From: Pseudoscleropodium purum
Taxonomy: Eukaryota > Streptophyta > Bryopsida > Hypnales > Brachytheciaceae
Assembly: GCA_963969395.1 (NCBI GenBank)
Contig: OZ017803.1
Location: 21,204,001 to 21,268,000 of the forward strand
Direction: 5' to 3'
DNA length: 64,000 bases
Every line of letters starts with the position of its first letter. Position 1 is the stretch's first letter. Below, piece after piece: positions 34,015-46,623 of this stretch. The notes under the pieces are model-generated. The model was given only the letters and a program-made list of their open reading frames with translations. It was not told where the DNA came from and ran no database searches. A program made the translations under genes and the position numbers.

Positions 34015-36330
34015 AATTAATTATTCAACTTGAAATACTACCCTTGACCACCAAATATAGTAGTTACTATAGTTTAGCAAATATGAATTTGAAGACTATA
34101 TTCTTATGGCAAATGCAATAAAGAAATGAGTTAGTAATTGGCATTATTATTATTATTAATATCATTATTATTATTTTGTTTTCAAAGTTCATTCAAAGTA
34201 GGGCATATATACCCATTGTAGACCCTTTGGTCACTAGGGTGATTGCAAAAAACACTTGTCCTTTTTGTATGTCCCTTCAGTCTCCTTGGAGGTGTTTTTC
34301 CTCGTAACTTTTGCAATTTAAGTTTATTTTAGTTGAAATTTGGAAGAAAGGTGCGTATTGTTGATCTAGACATTCAATAATTTTTTCAATTTAACAAAAA
34401 ATAATTTACTATTTTTCAGGTGGCCCCGATTGGGTGTCTACCTTGGTTGTTTTGGGGGTTCTCAGTCCTATTTGGGGACCAAAAATGTGATTTTGAAGCC
34501 AAGGTTTTGCCATGTTGTAGGTGGTTTAACATTCTAAAGACATCGGATGAGATTTTTGGCAAAGAATCCAATGTAAGGGTTGGACATGGGTTGAAAGTGG
34601 ACATTGTTTGCGCAAGCACTATGAAGAGGGGAAAAAATTTTATGATGATTTTTTTCTTTATATGGGACCAAAGAAAAGATTAGAAAAATGTGTTTTTTTT
34701 CTTTTAATTTTTTGATTTTTTTACTATTTTCTAAAAATCAAATTCAAAAGCATCTACTTTCTTATATTTTTCTAGGCCTCTTTTGTTGTGCATAACTTTT
34801 AGAGATAAATTTTTCTAAGTCTGAATTTTTTCACACATACTATAATGAATGCTTTAAAAATTATCCATGTTCTATTTTATTTTAAAAAAATTATTCCAAA
34901 AGTTACAATATTGTAGAAATAAGGCCATTTTGAGCCCAAAAGGACAAGTGTTTCTTGCAATCACCCACTACATATATTTAGATTGGCTAGTTTTGCAAAG
35001 AAATTGTTGCAATAGAATGGAAAATTCAAGAAATTTTTACACATACTTTGATGAACTCATTTTTCAATAAAAACACATAGAATATAGGTGTTCAAAGGAA
35101 TAACATATAGCTTCCCATTGTGTCCCTAGGAGGACTATTCTTACCTTTGGAGATTTTATTAATTGCGGTTCTTTTGATTTCCTGCACATTTGCAATGGAA
35201 ATCCAAAAGCTTTTTCTCCAAAATGGTTAAATGAAGGAAGGAACCTCTGCCCATGTGTGTTCTTGGAAATCGTAAAATGGCTACTATCACTCAACCCAAT
35301 TCCACCCCCTTTAAACTTCAATTTGACTCCTAATTGTATAATTTTTAACTCCAATATAATGCAAAGAAGATGCAATTGGACCCAACAATAAGGGGCCCTA
35401 TTAGAGAGGGGGCCATTTGGGGTATACATATCTTATATATCATACAATCATCTCTTTGATGGGCACTAGAGTCCTTGGAGCAAATTCAAATTCATCTACT
35501 AGATTGCAATGCCTACTATTCTTTTGAATGTATAGTGTATAGTGACAAAATGTGGGCAAATGAACTCTCAGTCGCTTTACTATATGTATCATATTGATTG
35601 CTTGTTAAATAATTGAATGCCCCCAATTTTTAATTATTTATATTTTTTGTAAAGTTGTGAAATTACAATTGATATAGGACAACATAATATATGTACCTGT
35701 ATTTGTAGATCATCAATATCCCTATCAATATACATGTTTGTACATCATACCATACTAGGTGAGTATAAGTATTTCATATATAGTATTCATATCAAAGTTT
35801 CTTTGGGGTTTGGGTTTGGAGAATGGAGTGGTCAAATTAGATATTTTCTTTTTATACTATGACATTGTTTTTTTTTAATACTAAATCAATAGCATTGGGG
35901 GGAAATTTATTCTTATTGAAATCAATGGCTGAGCAGTTTTTTTAAGGTAGAAAATAGAGGCAAAATTGATTGCCACTTTTCAATGGATAGTTTAACCTTT
36001 GAATGACAAACTAATCACCATGAAAATTATCTGTTCTAGTACCTATGCATTTTTGGATTAAAAAAATGAAAAAAGCATCCCATGGAAGTCAAGCTACCAT
36101 AGAAAACCTTCCCTTTTCCCACAAAATTTGGAGGATGAATAGTTGCACTTTTGTCTTGCATGGGGAGATTCTTTGTCATACATTGGCTAAAAAACATCCA
36201 TCATGTCATTTTGGGATTAAGGATTTTATGAAGAAAATCTTTTGTTATCTCTTTAGAATGACTTTGTTTTGATAACTTGGGTAGTAGTTTAATAATTTTT
36301 ATGCAAAGGAAATTAACCAAAGTTCAAAAC
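34015..36330 (+). repeat. large dispersed repeat R2, copy 2
   Basis: Direct homologue of 22730-25720. It lacks the TTTAA expansion and the element at 23737-24789, but carries its own element at 34237-34966. The two copies therefore act as empty-site references for each other. Confidence 0.75.
34237..34966. mobile_element. GGGTSATTGC-family element, 730 bp, with ACTA target duplication
   Basis: The left end is GGGTGATTGCAAAAAACACT. The right end in reverse complement is GGGTGATTGCAAGAAACACT, and the match continues with TGTCC. ACTA flanks it at 34233-34236 and 34967-34970. R2 copy 1 at about 23250 has a single ACTA with the same surroundings, the expected empty site. The interior matches 60490-61222 over most of its length. 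No transposase, so it is non-autonomous. Confidence 0.85.
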
Positions 36331-39060
36331 TATCATTACCTACCAGGGTTTTTTAGACAATTAAATGCCCAATTTCCTCAAAAAAAAATAGGCAGCTTCA
36401 AGCCTATAGAAAAAAAAGGGGGAAAATGCATTAAAAAATGCCAAACTTTGATGATGGCCCTACAAATTGTTGCCACAATGTTTCCAAAACCTCATTTCAT
36501 CCATCGTGTAGAGCTAGTACATACAAAATTGCATACAAAAATTTCATAGTCAAAATTTTATACTCAAAATTGGCCTCTTTCAATTCAAACCCGTGGAATG
36601 AAAGAGCCATGAACTTAAAACCTTCTTGAAAGAGAGGCCATATAACCATTTGTCCAAATCCCCCCCCAAAAAATCCTGGTACCTACTTATTTGAGTTTAA
36701 AGCTCACCATGTTACTAATCTTAAAGACAATATATGATCACCAAGTGTAATTATCTAGTGGCTGACCTGTTTCCAGAGCACTACAAAGTGTGTTTGTGTA
36801 CCTTCAACCCTCTCTACTCACACTATCTATAATTGTACATTGCTTGCAAATTTTGAGAATTTTTCATGTTTCGTATACAACTACATATAAATAGGAGTCA
36901 ATCCATTCTTGATCATCCCCCATTTTGGTAGCATAGGGTGGTGTATTTTTGTGCATGTACAAGATGAGTAAGTGATCAAGAATGGTGCATTATAATTGGG
37001 CTACAAGACTCTCAATTTTGCAACTTACCTTTAGTCAAAAATATGATGATTTGTATGACCAACATAGGATAGACAAAATTTATCACCTAGAAAATTCATA
37101 GTAATTTTGTTTCGAGAAATAAAATTCTGAAAAATGATGGAATCATCTTGGAATCTACTTATGGACACACAAAAAAATTTCCACTCAATGTACTTGCACT
37201 CTAAACATGCTCAATTGCTTAAGTGGTTGGAAATGGGTTGGCTACTAATGATTGGAAAACCTTCACATGCTAAGTTATGAACACATTTGCAAGGAGGACA
37301 TTTGTCACTCTCCCATTACAACTTGTACATGTACTTTCAAATGAAAAAGATTGATATAGGCCTCTTTTTCTAGTTGTTTGGTTTTAAGTCAAAGATTTAA
37401 GAATGCATTATTTAGTAGCAAACAATTTTCTACTTGTAAGTTTACCCCCTAAACATACTATTTGGAGTACTTTATTATCATATAGTATTATTTGGAAGAA
37501 TATTTTGGAATTGGTATACAAATAAAAGTTGTAGACTTTGAGTTTTAGATTCCATCCATACATTTAGATTCACTAATGCTATTACCTATATTTTCTATAA
37601 ATTTTGAAAGGAAAATTTCCAAATTCCTTCTAAATTACAAACAATATTGATATTTTTTTGACTAAAATTTGTTGGAATGGATTAATTTTGAAATGAGGTT
37701 TTCTAGCCATATGGTGATTTTTTGAAATTTTTCTTATTTTAAAGAATTTATGACCTCATTTTTGCAAATTTAGTTTTGAAATAGAGTCAATGCAATTTTG
37801 GCTAGGTCAACCACTTGACACACTTCCACATTTGTTATTTTAGAAAAATATGTACTCTAATAACACCAAATCCAACCATTAGATAGGACAACAATTTAGT
37901 AAAATGTCTATAAATTAGGATAACTTTCATCCAAGTAGTAATGAGAAAAGAAAGTGATTTTTAACTTGTTTATCATTGACAAATTGAATGTTAAAGCACT
38001 TCAAGGTTAAGCAAGTTTGTCATTCTTTATATGTAGTAGAAGCAATGACTTTAAATACAAAATTTGTTAAAGTAACAACCACTAGGTAGGAGTGGAAGCA
38101 AATTTTGCTAAAACATGACTCACTAGAAGTTGTTACACCTTCCCCGAGAATGAAACTTCTATAAAAAATGAGAAGGTACAGAGTGAATAGAAGAGCCAAT
38201 AGGAGCTCTTCTTCATGAAGAAAGTGGCAACTCCCTTTTGTGTCTTGTAGAGAATGAAAAGAGAGAATGGAGAGTGAAATCTAAAATCATGATCTAACCT
38301 TTAAAACTTCACGTATAAAAACTTTTTTACACCCATTCTTCACATCCAAGTAGAAGGAAATAAACTTCTCAATCTTTAGAAAATGGCAATTTGCAATTCA
38401 AAGAGAGAGTGCCACATCCTCATTCTTCAAAGATTGAGATTTCAGAATGAAAAGAAGAAAGTGTAACAAACCCTTCTAAATGCCACAACATATATTGGGT
38501 ATAATATTTAGTATTTATCTCCCAATGTGTATGCATATTCACAATTTTTGAAAGAATTTGAATAACAAAAACTAATTAGTGATCTTAGTAAGGTCATTTG
38601 CACCAAAAGTTCAACTAAGGTAGATAGCCTCTTATCATCCTAGTTAGTAATTTGAATATCATGGAGCCAATTTGAAGAGGGGTGCATTTTTTTCATGAAT
38701 CAAATCCAAGTAGAATTATAATTATTTGATCAATATTATAAAATCTAAGAATTTCTAAAGTAGGCTACCCTAAAATTACAAAACTATTCATAAATAGAAG
38801 TCATGAACATCCTATAAACAACCCATATCCACTCTCTCATGTATTAAATGGTATATATTTTAGTGTTCACTATTAAAAAATTCACACATTACCCCTTTTT
38901 GGCATCAAAGGAGTGATTTTGTCATAAAATGAACAAATTTGGATGAGTTTTTGGATAGAATTGGGACCAAAAGTAGGATGATAAAATTAGATAGCAAACC
39001 AAAATGGGTTGACTTACCGTAGTTGCTACTAAATTTCAAGCATGTGTCAATACATCTAAG
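36331..39060. other. AT-rich spacer, no gene seen
   Basis: No motif-bearing ORF, tRNA or clear repeat copy was recognised here. Confidence 0.5.
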
Positions 39061-39063
39061 TTA

Positions 39064-39496
39064 GAGCAGCTCTAATGCAACTATGATCCAATATACCAAC
39101 TACATGATGATGGAGCCACTAACATATCCAATGCAACCAATACTGGTCACTTCTTATTTGCAGCTTTGCCATTTTCCATCCTCCCCTTGACAATTTGGAA
39201 AAATATGAAGAGTTTACAAGGTGGCTCACAATAACATAAGTCATCATTGTCTTACTTTATCAACCTTGTTATGTATGCTAATAAAGTGGAACTCCTCTCT
39301 GGTCTTTAATATTTAATGTTGAATCTTTTCCTCTCCTTTATAAAATATGGAATACACCATTTGAGGTTGGGATTGCCAACTTTGCATTGGGTCAATATTT
39401 TTTTTTCAAAAGTTGCTGGAAGGAAATGAGGTCTGCTTACCTCCACTTCACAATCTGGATACTATGCCCATTTCCATCTCCGCATTAGAGATGCTC
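39064..39496. mobile_element. Tourist/PIF-Harbinger-like MITE, TTA target duplication
   Basis: The left end is GAGCAGCTCTAATGC and the right end in reverse complement is GAGCATCTCTAATGC, 14 of 15 matching. TTA lies at 39061-39063 and 39497-39499. A 3-bp TTA duplication is the PIF/Harbinger hallmark. The interior matches 53170-53445 in direct orientation. Non-coding. Confidence 0.8.
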
Positions 39497-39499
39497 TTA

Positions 39500-39983
39500 G
39501 AGAAAATCCAATGGAGCACTGGAACAAGTACAAAGACCGTCCCAACGGGCTTTATAATGCTCTTCTGTAAAAAAACAGCTCCCCAATGCAACTGTTGTAA
39601 TCAATAGCATTTTCCAAGGTACTTCATATGAAAGCCCGTGCTCGACATTTTTGGACAATTTGCTGAGTATACAATAGTACTCTAGTAGTCTAGATTCTCT
39701 AATGATGATTACTAAAAAACAAAACAGAAAGCAACTCTTAAAGAGGGCCCCAAAAATCTGAACAATGCATTCAAAGTACATGCATAGGAAGATTCTGTGA
39801 AGAATTGAAAAAGAGCCACCCTTGCGGGGTGGCTTGCTGGGCTTCACCTAGTGGAAGCATTGGCAACTACGTACCTTGAGTCAGACTGGCAAGAAGCTTA
39901 GCCTTCCCCCTTGCTCTGCATTGCATTAGGCCTGGTATTGACAATTTTAAGTGCCGGGAGCAAGGAGTGCATTGGAGATGCTC
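39500..39983. mobile_element. second Tourist-like MITE abutting the first
   Basis: Begins immediately after the TTA at 39497-39499 with GAGAAAATCCAATGG and ends GCATTGGAGATGCTC followed by TTA (39984-39986). The right end matches the neighbour's terminus well; the left end is diverged. The interior is unrelated to the first MITE by eye. Confidence 0.6.
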
Positions 39984-40524
39984 TTAGGGTTTTTGCATAA
40001 AAACACCTGGCTCCGGATAATGCTATGTCTTGACACTAAAACATTGACCTGATCATGAGCATCAGTGCATCGCCGTTTAGAAGGAAAGCTTGGTTTACAA
40101 GCAATTGTAGAAACATGTTTCTGTGTTTCCACAAACAAAATGCTTGAAAAATGTTGTGTGAATCAAAAGAAGACACACTTTGCTTCTGCTGAAAGCTTTG
40201 GAAGCACTCCAATCTGCATGTTTCTTAGTCTAACGGTGAGATAAGTTGCCCTCCATCTGCTTAAAAGAAGACATGTTTGAAACCTTGAAACATTTGGAAG
40301 CATAAGCAATGAATCCAGACATAATTTACTTCACCTAGATTGGGCTTGAATGTTCTGCCAGGTGTTCAGGACTAATAAGGCAAATAAAATGCTCCAACTT
40401 GTCTGAGAGGCCTTCATAAGTGAGGCCGTACAAAACCCTAGCCAGGTCTTCCTGTTGCCTTGTCTATTACCTTGCAAGCAACCTCCGATCTAGAATGCCT
40501 GGATTCCCGTTGTCATGAGGGTAT

Positions 40525-40709
40525 GAATCACTCATCAAAGATACTTTGTGCAGTTTTTTGCTCAATCAAAGCAAGTTTCTCCTTTCGCTTTTGGCATTCG
40601 ATCTACAAATTCTGGCATTTGGTCTTCAACTTGCTTGTGTGTAGTTTTGCATCTTCCAGAGCTTTGTCCTTGTCAATAATGTTCGACTTGAGCCATTGCA
40701 CCTCCTAGC
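40525..40709 (-). pseudogene. coiled-coil pseudogene, downstream half (split by the Copia element)
   Basis: The minus strand reads a Lys/Glu-rich frame containing EVQWLKSNIIDKDKALEDAK and KLHTSKLKTKCQNL, then a TAG and ECQKRKEKLALIEQK before a TGA. The frame is continuous with the part at 45957-46335 once the Copia element and one copy of CTAGC are removed. Confidence 0.6.
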
Positions 40710-40927
40710 TGTTAGATTATATTAGTCTTACTAAGTCAGCTTAGCATGGATCATAGATGTACTGTAACAGTGTAACTGTAGACTCGCACCCTAAGAGTAA
40801 TAGGCAGTCATACCTGTTCAAATTATATATAAACTCTCCCCCTATGATGTACACAATATTATTATTCATTATTAATATATTAAAATCTGCTTTCATCTCT
40901 GCTATTATGTGTGTGATTACTTTAACA
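40710..40927 (+). repeat. 5' LTR of the Copia element
   Basis: Contains TATATAAACTC near its middle (TATA-like) and a TATTATTATTCATTATTAAT stretch also present in the 3' LTR. Confidence 0.95.
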
Positions 40928-40940
40928 TGGTATTAAAGTA
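40928..40940 (+). other. primer-binding site of the Copia element
   Basis: TGGTATTAAAGTA directly after the LTR resembles the usual initiator-tRNA site TGGTATCAGAGC with substitutions. Confidence 0.6.
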
Positions 40941-41396
40941 GGTCATAGATGTTTTTCAATAAGCATCATGTACTTTCTTGTGACCCCAAATGCTGAGTGT
41001 TCAGGTGCAGATGCTTTTGACCTATTTGTAAATGATGACGAAAGAGCTGAAGTAGAAAATCAGTTCCGAATCATCAATAGATTCTTTAATCTAACAATAG
41101 GAGAATTCGAAGTTCAACAAGCACCTCCAGAAGAACATGAAGTAGAGATACTGCAAACCCGCCTTGAAGATGGATTTTTCCAAAGTTCTGAGGAACCAAC
41201 ATCCTAAGATATAGGAGCCCAATACAAATTAGAACCGCAACAATTTGAATTCATTTATGATACATATGGAATAGCACATGCCCTTGTGAGCTTGATGAAT
41301 GAACTTGGACAATTCAACGAACTTAATCCACAATTTTTCCTAGAAGAAGATTCCTTTACAGAACCTTCATTTATTTTTCAAATGCTTTAATAAATT

Positions 41397-42290
41397 ATGG
41401 ATTCCACCTCCAGTAGTTCGGCTCCCTGGGCTTATTCAATCCCAGCTCTCTCTGTAGGGAATTATGCCACTTGGAGTATCAAGTTAGAGATGCTCCTCAT
41501 CCGTTCCGAGTTATGGAGCGTGGTGGACGGCACTGAAGTTGCTCCAACTTTGAGTGATGTTGTAGGCCTTAAAGCCTGGGAGTTAAAGGATTCAAAGGCC
41601 CAGTCAGATATATTACTTCACTGTGGTGAGAAGCAATTAATTTCGCTTCATCCACTTAAAACATCCAAAGCAGTTTGGGACCGTATAAAGCAACTTTATG
41701 AAAAATCAAATAAAGCATCTGAAGTGTATTTCCACAAACAATTGTGCCACTTACAGATGAGTGAATCCGATGATATCATTAATTTCCTTGAACTATAGCA
41801 ATCTATATTATAAGAAGCTACTACTTCAAGATGTACTTTTACGGATTCGTAGCAAGTTAATTTATTACTTGCTGCATTACCAGATTCATGGAGTGCTTTT
41901 ATTACTACTCAGGGTGGAATTACAAACTTGACACTCATTGATTTAATTTCCAATATTCTTCAACAAAATACAATTAACTTATCTAAGACCAATATTGCAC
42001 AAACAAATGCCTTCTATGTTAAAGGGAAATTTACCAAGCCAAGTCCCTCTTGAAATGGCCGGTTTCAGAAGCCAAACTCTACTCAGAATACATCCTCAAA
42101 TTCATCCTCTTAGCGTCCCTTCTCCACATCCTCAAATCGAAATACATCCTCAAATCGACAATCTCAGGCACCCATTATATGGCATTTTTGTGGCATTCCG
42201 GGATACAAGTCACCTAATTGTCGAAAGAAGAAACGAGTTGCTCGAAACTCTAAACCTCAAGTAAATAATATTACTACAAATGATCCCATT
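41397..42290 (+). pseudogene. Copia gag remnant
   Basis: The start is ATG at 41397. The first frame has the Copia gag pattern (NYATWSIKLEMLL, KAWELKDSKAQSDI, KAVWDRIKQLYEKS). A TAG at 41796 and further TAA/TAG codons interrupt it. The zinc knuckle near 42180-42225 is degenerate: it reads HFCGIPGYKSPNC, with the first Cys and the His of CCHC replaced. Confidence 0.85.
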
Positions 42291-42293
42291 GAA

Positions 42294-43481
42294 TTGTTTT
42301 CCGCCATGGATTCTCCAGCTCAATCTCATTCTTGGTACCTAGATTTGGGTGCCAGCCAACACATGTCTCCTATGCAAAATCTATTTCAAGATTACCAAGT
42401 ATTAAATCCACCACGCCTCATCCTCTTGGGAGATAATAGCTCCCACAGTGCCATAGGTTTCGGATCTGTACTTTTACAGCTTCTTACAGGACAAACACTT
42501 CTTATTAAAAATGTATTGTTTGTTCTTGGCTTAGCAAAGAATTTGATATCAGTAACTCAAATTACTAATTCTGGACACACAAGTGTCATGTTTACACATG
42601 ATCAATGTGTTATCACGACAAGTTCACCTATCTCAAACCAAAAATTGATTCTTCGTATTAACAAAGCTAGCAACCTATTTTCTCTAGGAACTAGGGTTGC
42701 ACCTTCCAGTTCTAATTATATTGCAACCAATTTATCTAAACCTGAGCTTGAGACTATCAAGTGGCATTACCGTCTTGGCCACTTGAATATTCACTCTTTC
42801 AAAACCAAGCACAATCATGCATTGGTTCTCGGTTTACCTCCTGTTATAAATCCACTCCCTTTATGCGAAGGTTGTATATTTGGAAAGCAGACAAAAGTAC
42901 CCTACTCGACCGCCCCTGTTACACGGGCTACTGAAGTTTTGGTACTTATTCACATAGATTTGTGTGGCCCGATGCATGTCACATTGCTGGGGGGAGCAAT
43001 TTACTTTCTTCTTTTTGTCGATGATTATTCCCGATATGCTCATGTTTATTTCCTTCCAAAGAAATCAGCTGTAATGTCTCATTTCTTGCAATATAAATCT
43101 CTAGTTGAATGACAAACTAATAAGAAGATTCTTATACTTCGGTCTGATAATAGTGGCAAATTTACCTCCACTCGATTTAACACATACTATAAAGATGAAA
43201 GAATTCAATGACAATTGACCAATCCATACAACCTTGCTCAGAACGGCGTTTCAAAAAGGAAAAATTGGACATTAGTTGAGTCCTCCCGTAGTATGCTTAA
43301 GATTGCCCATTTAAGCAATTCTTTTTGGGCTGAAGCACTTCATACTTCATGTTACCTTCAAAACTGCTCCTATACTTCCGCACTAGACAATGTCACACCT
43401 CACGAGTTGTGGACAGGATTAAAACCTAATCTTCAACATCTCCGAATTTTTGGATGTATTGCTTATGCACATACCACCTGA
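42294..43481 (+). pseudogene. Copia protease and integrase remnant
   Basis: The protease region reads WYLDLGASQHMS, where the active-site triad Asp-Ser/Thr-Gly has become Asp-Leu-Gly. The integrase zinc-finger region (HYRLGHLN...LCEGCIFGKQ) and core (HIDLCGP, FVDDYSRYAHVYFL) follow. TGA stops interrupt near 43110 and 43210 before SFWAEALHTSCYLQN. Confidence 0.9.
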
Positions 43482-44088
43482 GCAATGCCACAAGCTTAAT
43501 CATAAAACAATGAAATGTTTATTTATTCACTATGGTGAGCCTCTCAGTATTAAAGGCTATCGACTGTATCAACCTGATACTCAACGTGTCCTCTTCAGTC
43601 GTGATGTCATTTTTTCCAAGGATCCATTATTATATGGGGGAGCTCTATCTTCTCTTGGTTCAAATATTTAAACCAATGGTCTGGATGATTATTATTTGGT
43701 ACCTGATCCTAGTACCACATCAAAGCCTTTTGATTTGGCTATACAACCTGGTGACTCACCACCTTATACCCCAGGCCCAACTGGTCCTGACAATGGTACT
43801 ATCTCTGAATTTGCACTTCCAATTCTTCAACCGGCTTATCAAATCCTAGACCCACACACTCCACCAGAACGCTACATCTCCCCTCACCTTTGATCTCACT
43901 TACGCTAGACTCAGTCAAGCCCTTCGCATACCACATGGACTTCTCACCGTCAGAATAAAGGACAATGGAGTTCGAAGAAATTTCATGATGAAAATCTCTA
44001 TACATATGCTCTCTTAACTCAAATTTCTGAGCCTACTTCCGTCCATGATGCTCTCTCAAGTGATGACTCTTCTTCTTAGAAGCACACC

Positions 44089-45400
44089 ATGGATACGGAG
44101 TATAACTCTTTAATTAAAAATCAAACCTGGATCCTAGTCGATCCACCTCTAGATCGTTCAATTATAAGCACTAAATGGTTATTTTGTCGTAAATATAATT
44201 CTGATGGATCTTTGGCTCGCTTTAAAGCCCGCCTAGTCGCTCATGGTTTTTCACAGCAACTTGGACTTGACTATTCGGAAACTTTTTCACTTGTTATTAA
44301 AATGACATCTTTATGTCTTTTATTGGCAATTGCTACACTTTATGATTATCATACACATCAGATGAATGTTATTACCGCATTCTTAAATAATATATTAAAG
44401 GATGAAATTTATATCTCTCAACCCGAAGGCTACATTCAACCCGGCAATGAAATGAAGGTTTGTCGTTTACTCAAATCACTTTACAGCTTGAAGCAAGCAC
44501 CACGTCTGTAGTATGATTTGTTTGATACCTTTCTCCTAAGTACGGGATTCTATCATTGTGTAACATACACTAATGTTTATATTAAATGAATAACATCAAA
44601 TATCTTATTCTTGGATTTATATGTGGACAATCTTATTATTATTTCCAATGATTTTCAGTATTTGTGTGCCCACAAAGCATTATTTTCTTAGTGATTCTCC
44701 ATAACTGATAACAACAAAATTGAATATATTTTGGGCATCCAGATCTACCGGGATCATCAAAATCAAACTCTTACGTTAACTCAAGCCAAATATACCATTG
44801 ATCTACTCAACAAGTTTCAAATGTTGACGTGCCATCCAGTTAGCACCCCTCTTGTAGCTGGACTCCATTATACTCGAGAAGCCAGTGATAACTTAACTCA
44901 AATTGAGGCTGACTTTATGTCAACCGTACCATATTCTCAAGCTCTTGGTGGCTTACAATATCTAGTAACAATGACTCGATGGAACCTCACGTTTTCTATC
45001 AACCATCTAGCTCAATTCATGTCCAAGCCAACACCTATCCATTAGTTAGGAGTCAAATGGATTCTTCGTTATCTTCGAGGCACTATCAATCATGGACTTA
45101 CATATCGTGGAGTTAATTTAAAGGCATCTCATACTCACATCCTGGCTGGTTGGAGTGATGCTGATTGGGCCGGTGATCTTGATAATCGTTGATCCACCTC
45201 AGGATATATCTTTCAACTTGATTCCCAATGCATTCTCTCTTAGAAAAGTAGTAAGCAACTTGTTGTTGCATTATCTTCAACCGAAGTTGAGTATATCACA
45301 GCTGCAACTGCCTTAAAAGAGCTTTTATGGTTACAAACACTCATTCAAGAAATAAGAAATTGGTTACTCACTTCATCTACCAAGCACTCTCTACTGCGAT
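44089..45400 (+). pseudogene. Copia reverse transcriptase and RNase H remnant
   Basis: TWILVDPP, KARLVAHGFSQQLGLDYSET and LLKSLYSLKQAPR are classic Copia RT blocks. The catalytic YVDD box is YVDN near 44620. RNase H keeps GWSDADWAGD and SSTEVEYITAA, separated by TGA and TAG stops. A TAG at 44509 ends the first RT frame. Confidence 0.92.
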
Positions 45401-45735
45401 TATCAGTCTTGTATCGCTTTAACAAAGAATCCCAAGTTTCATGATCGATCGAAACACATTGATATTCAGTTTCATTTCCTGCATGAGAAAGTTATGAATC
45501 AAATCCTTGAACTACAGTTTACTCCAACCTCGGAGATGTGGGCCGATATCCTTACCAAGTGTCCAAGCTCTACCCAAACTCAAGCATCAAGTTTTTATTA
45601 TAGGACTCAGTCTTTCTACGTAGCTGCAACTTCATCACATTGCTATAGGGGGAGTTCTAGTCTTGTGCTCTACATCAATCTATTAAAGTTTCAGACTTGA
45701 TTTATCTTACCGACCTAATGCAACTGAAGGGGGCA

Positions 45736-45956
45736 TGTTAGATTATATTAGTCTTACTAAGTCAACTTAGCATGGGTCATAGATGTACTTTAACAATGTA
45801 ACTGTAGAGTTGTACCCTAAAAGTAATAAGCAATTGTACCTGCTTAGATTATATATAAACTTTCCTCCTCTTGTAATGTACACAATATTATTATTCATTA
45901 TTAATATATTAAAACCTGCTTTCATCTATGTTATTATGCATGTGATTACTTTAACA
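45736..45956 (+). repeat. 3' LTR of the Copia element
   Basis: Same termini as the 5' LTR. Differs from it by about 20 substitutions and a small indel by eye. Confidence 0.95.
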
Positions 45957-46335
45957 CTAGCCACTCGCTTTCAAGGTTTTGTGATTCTGGCGATGAATTC
46001 TATCCAAATTAGACTCCAAAAATTTCACGCATTTGTTTGTATTACGTTGACTACTCTTCAACTTATTGATTTGAGCCGTCCTCTTTTAATTCACTTTCTA
46101 AATTAAACACTGTATTGTCACAAGAAATCTTTCTCAACTTTGAGCTTCGTTCGCATCCTCAGTCACTTCCTACGGATCATATGTGGCCAATGGAAGCATC
46201 TCTATTCTTATTAGATTGTTGTAAGCTTTTTTCAATTGCTAGATGAGACCACCTCTTGCAGCTAGACCGGCATTCTACTTCTTTGATACAGCTACCTTCT
46301 TCCTAGGAGGCAGCCCTCCCCGAGGTTGATTGACC
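45957..46335 (-). pseudogene. coiled-coil pseudogene, upstream half
   Basis: One minus-strand frame reads NQPRGGLPPRKKVAVSKK, then basic and charged helical sequence including QLKKAYNNLIRIEMLPLATY and KCVKFLESNLDRIHRQNH, ending at the Copia target site. It is broken by several TAG, TGA and TAA codons, most one C-to-T or G-to-A change from sense. It continues in frame at 40709-40525. I do not recognise the parent gene. Confidence 0.55.
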
Positions 46336-46623
46336 ACTGAGATCTTCCCAAACAAGCTTCCTTTGCCTTTAGTTCAGTCCCATCACCGCACACAAGTAGT
46401 GTGATAATTTCATTCTTTTCGGTGTCCATGTGCTGCTTCTGCTTTGTGGAGTTATCGAAGGTTTATATACATCTAAAACATAGAAAGCTGTAACATTCCC
46501 TTTTATAATATGATCAAAAGAATTGAACTGGAAACTGGATGCCAAAAGCATAATTACATGTGTCGATTTTAAATGTAATTATTCATAATGTGGGTTGTTG
46601 TTAGCTCAACCTCTAAAAACAAT

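Larger units (their letters stand above)
40710..45956 (+). mobile_element. full-length, degraded Ty1/Copia LTR retrotransposon
   Basis: 5,247 bases with LTRs of 218 and 221 bases starting TGTTAGAT and ending TTTAACA. Perfect 5-bp target duplications CTAGC lie at 40705-40709 and 45957-45961. A primer site resembling the initiator-methionine tRNA type (TGGTATTAAAGTA) follows the left LTR and a purine tract (GAAGGGGGCA) precedes the right one. Internal order gag, protease, integrase, reverse transcriptase, RNase H is the Copia order. The LTRs are only about 90% identical by eye and the polyprotein has many stops, so the insertion is old and non-autonomous. Confidence 0.97.
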
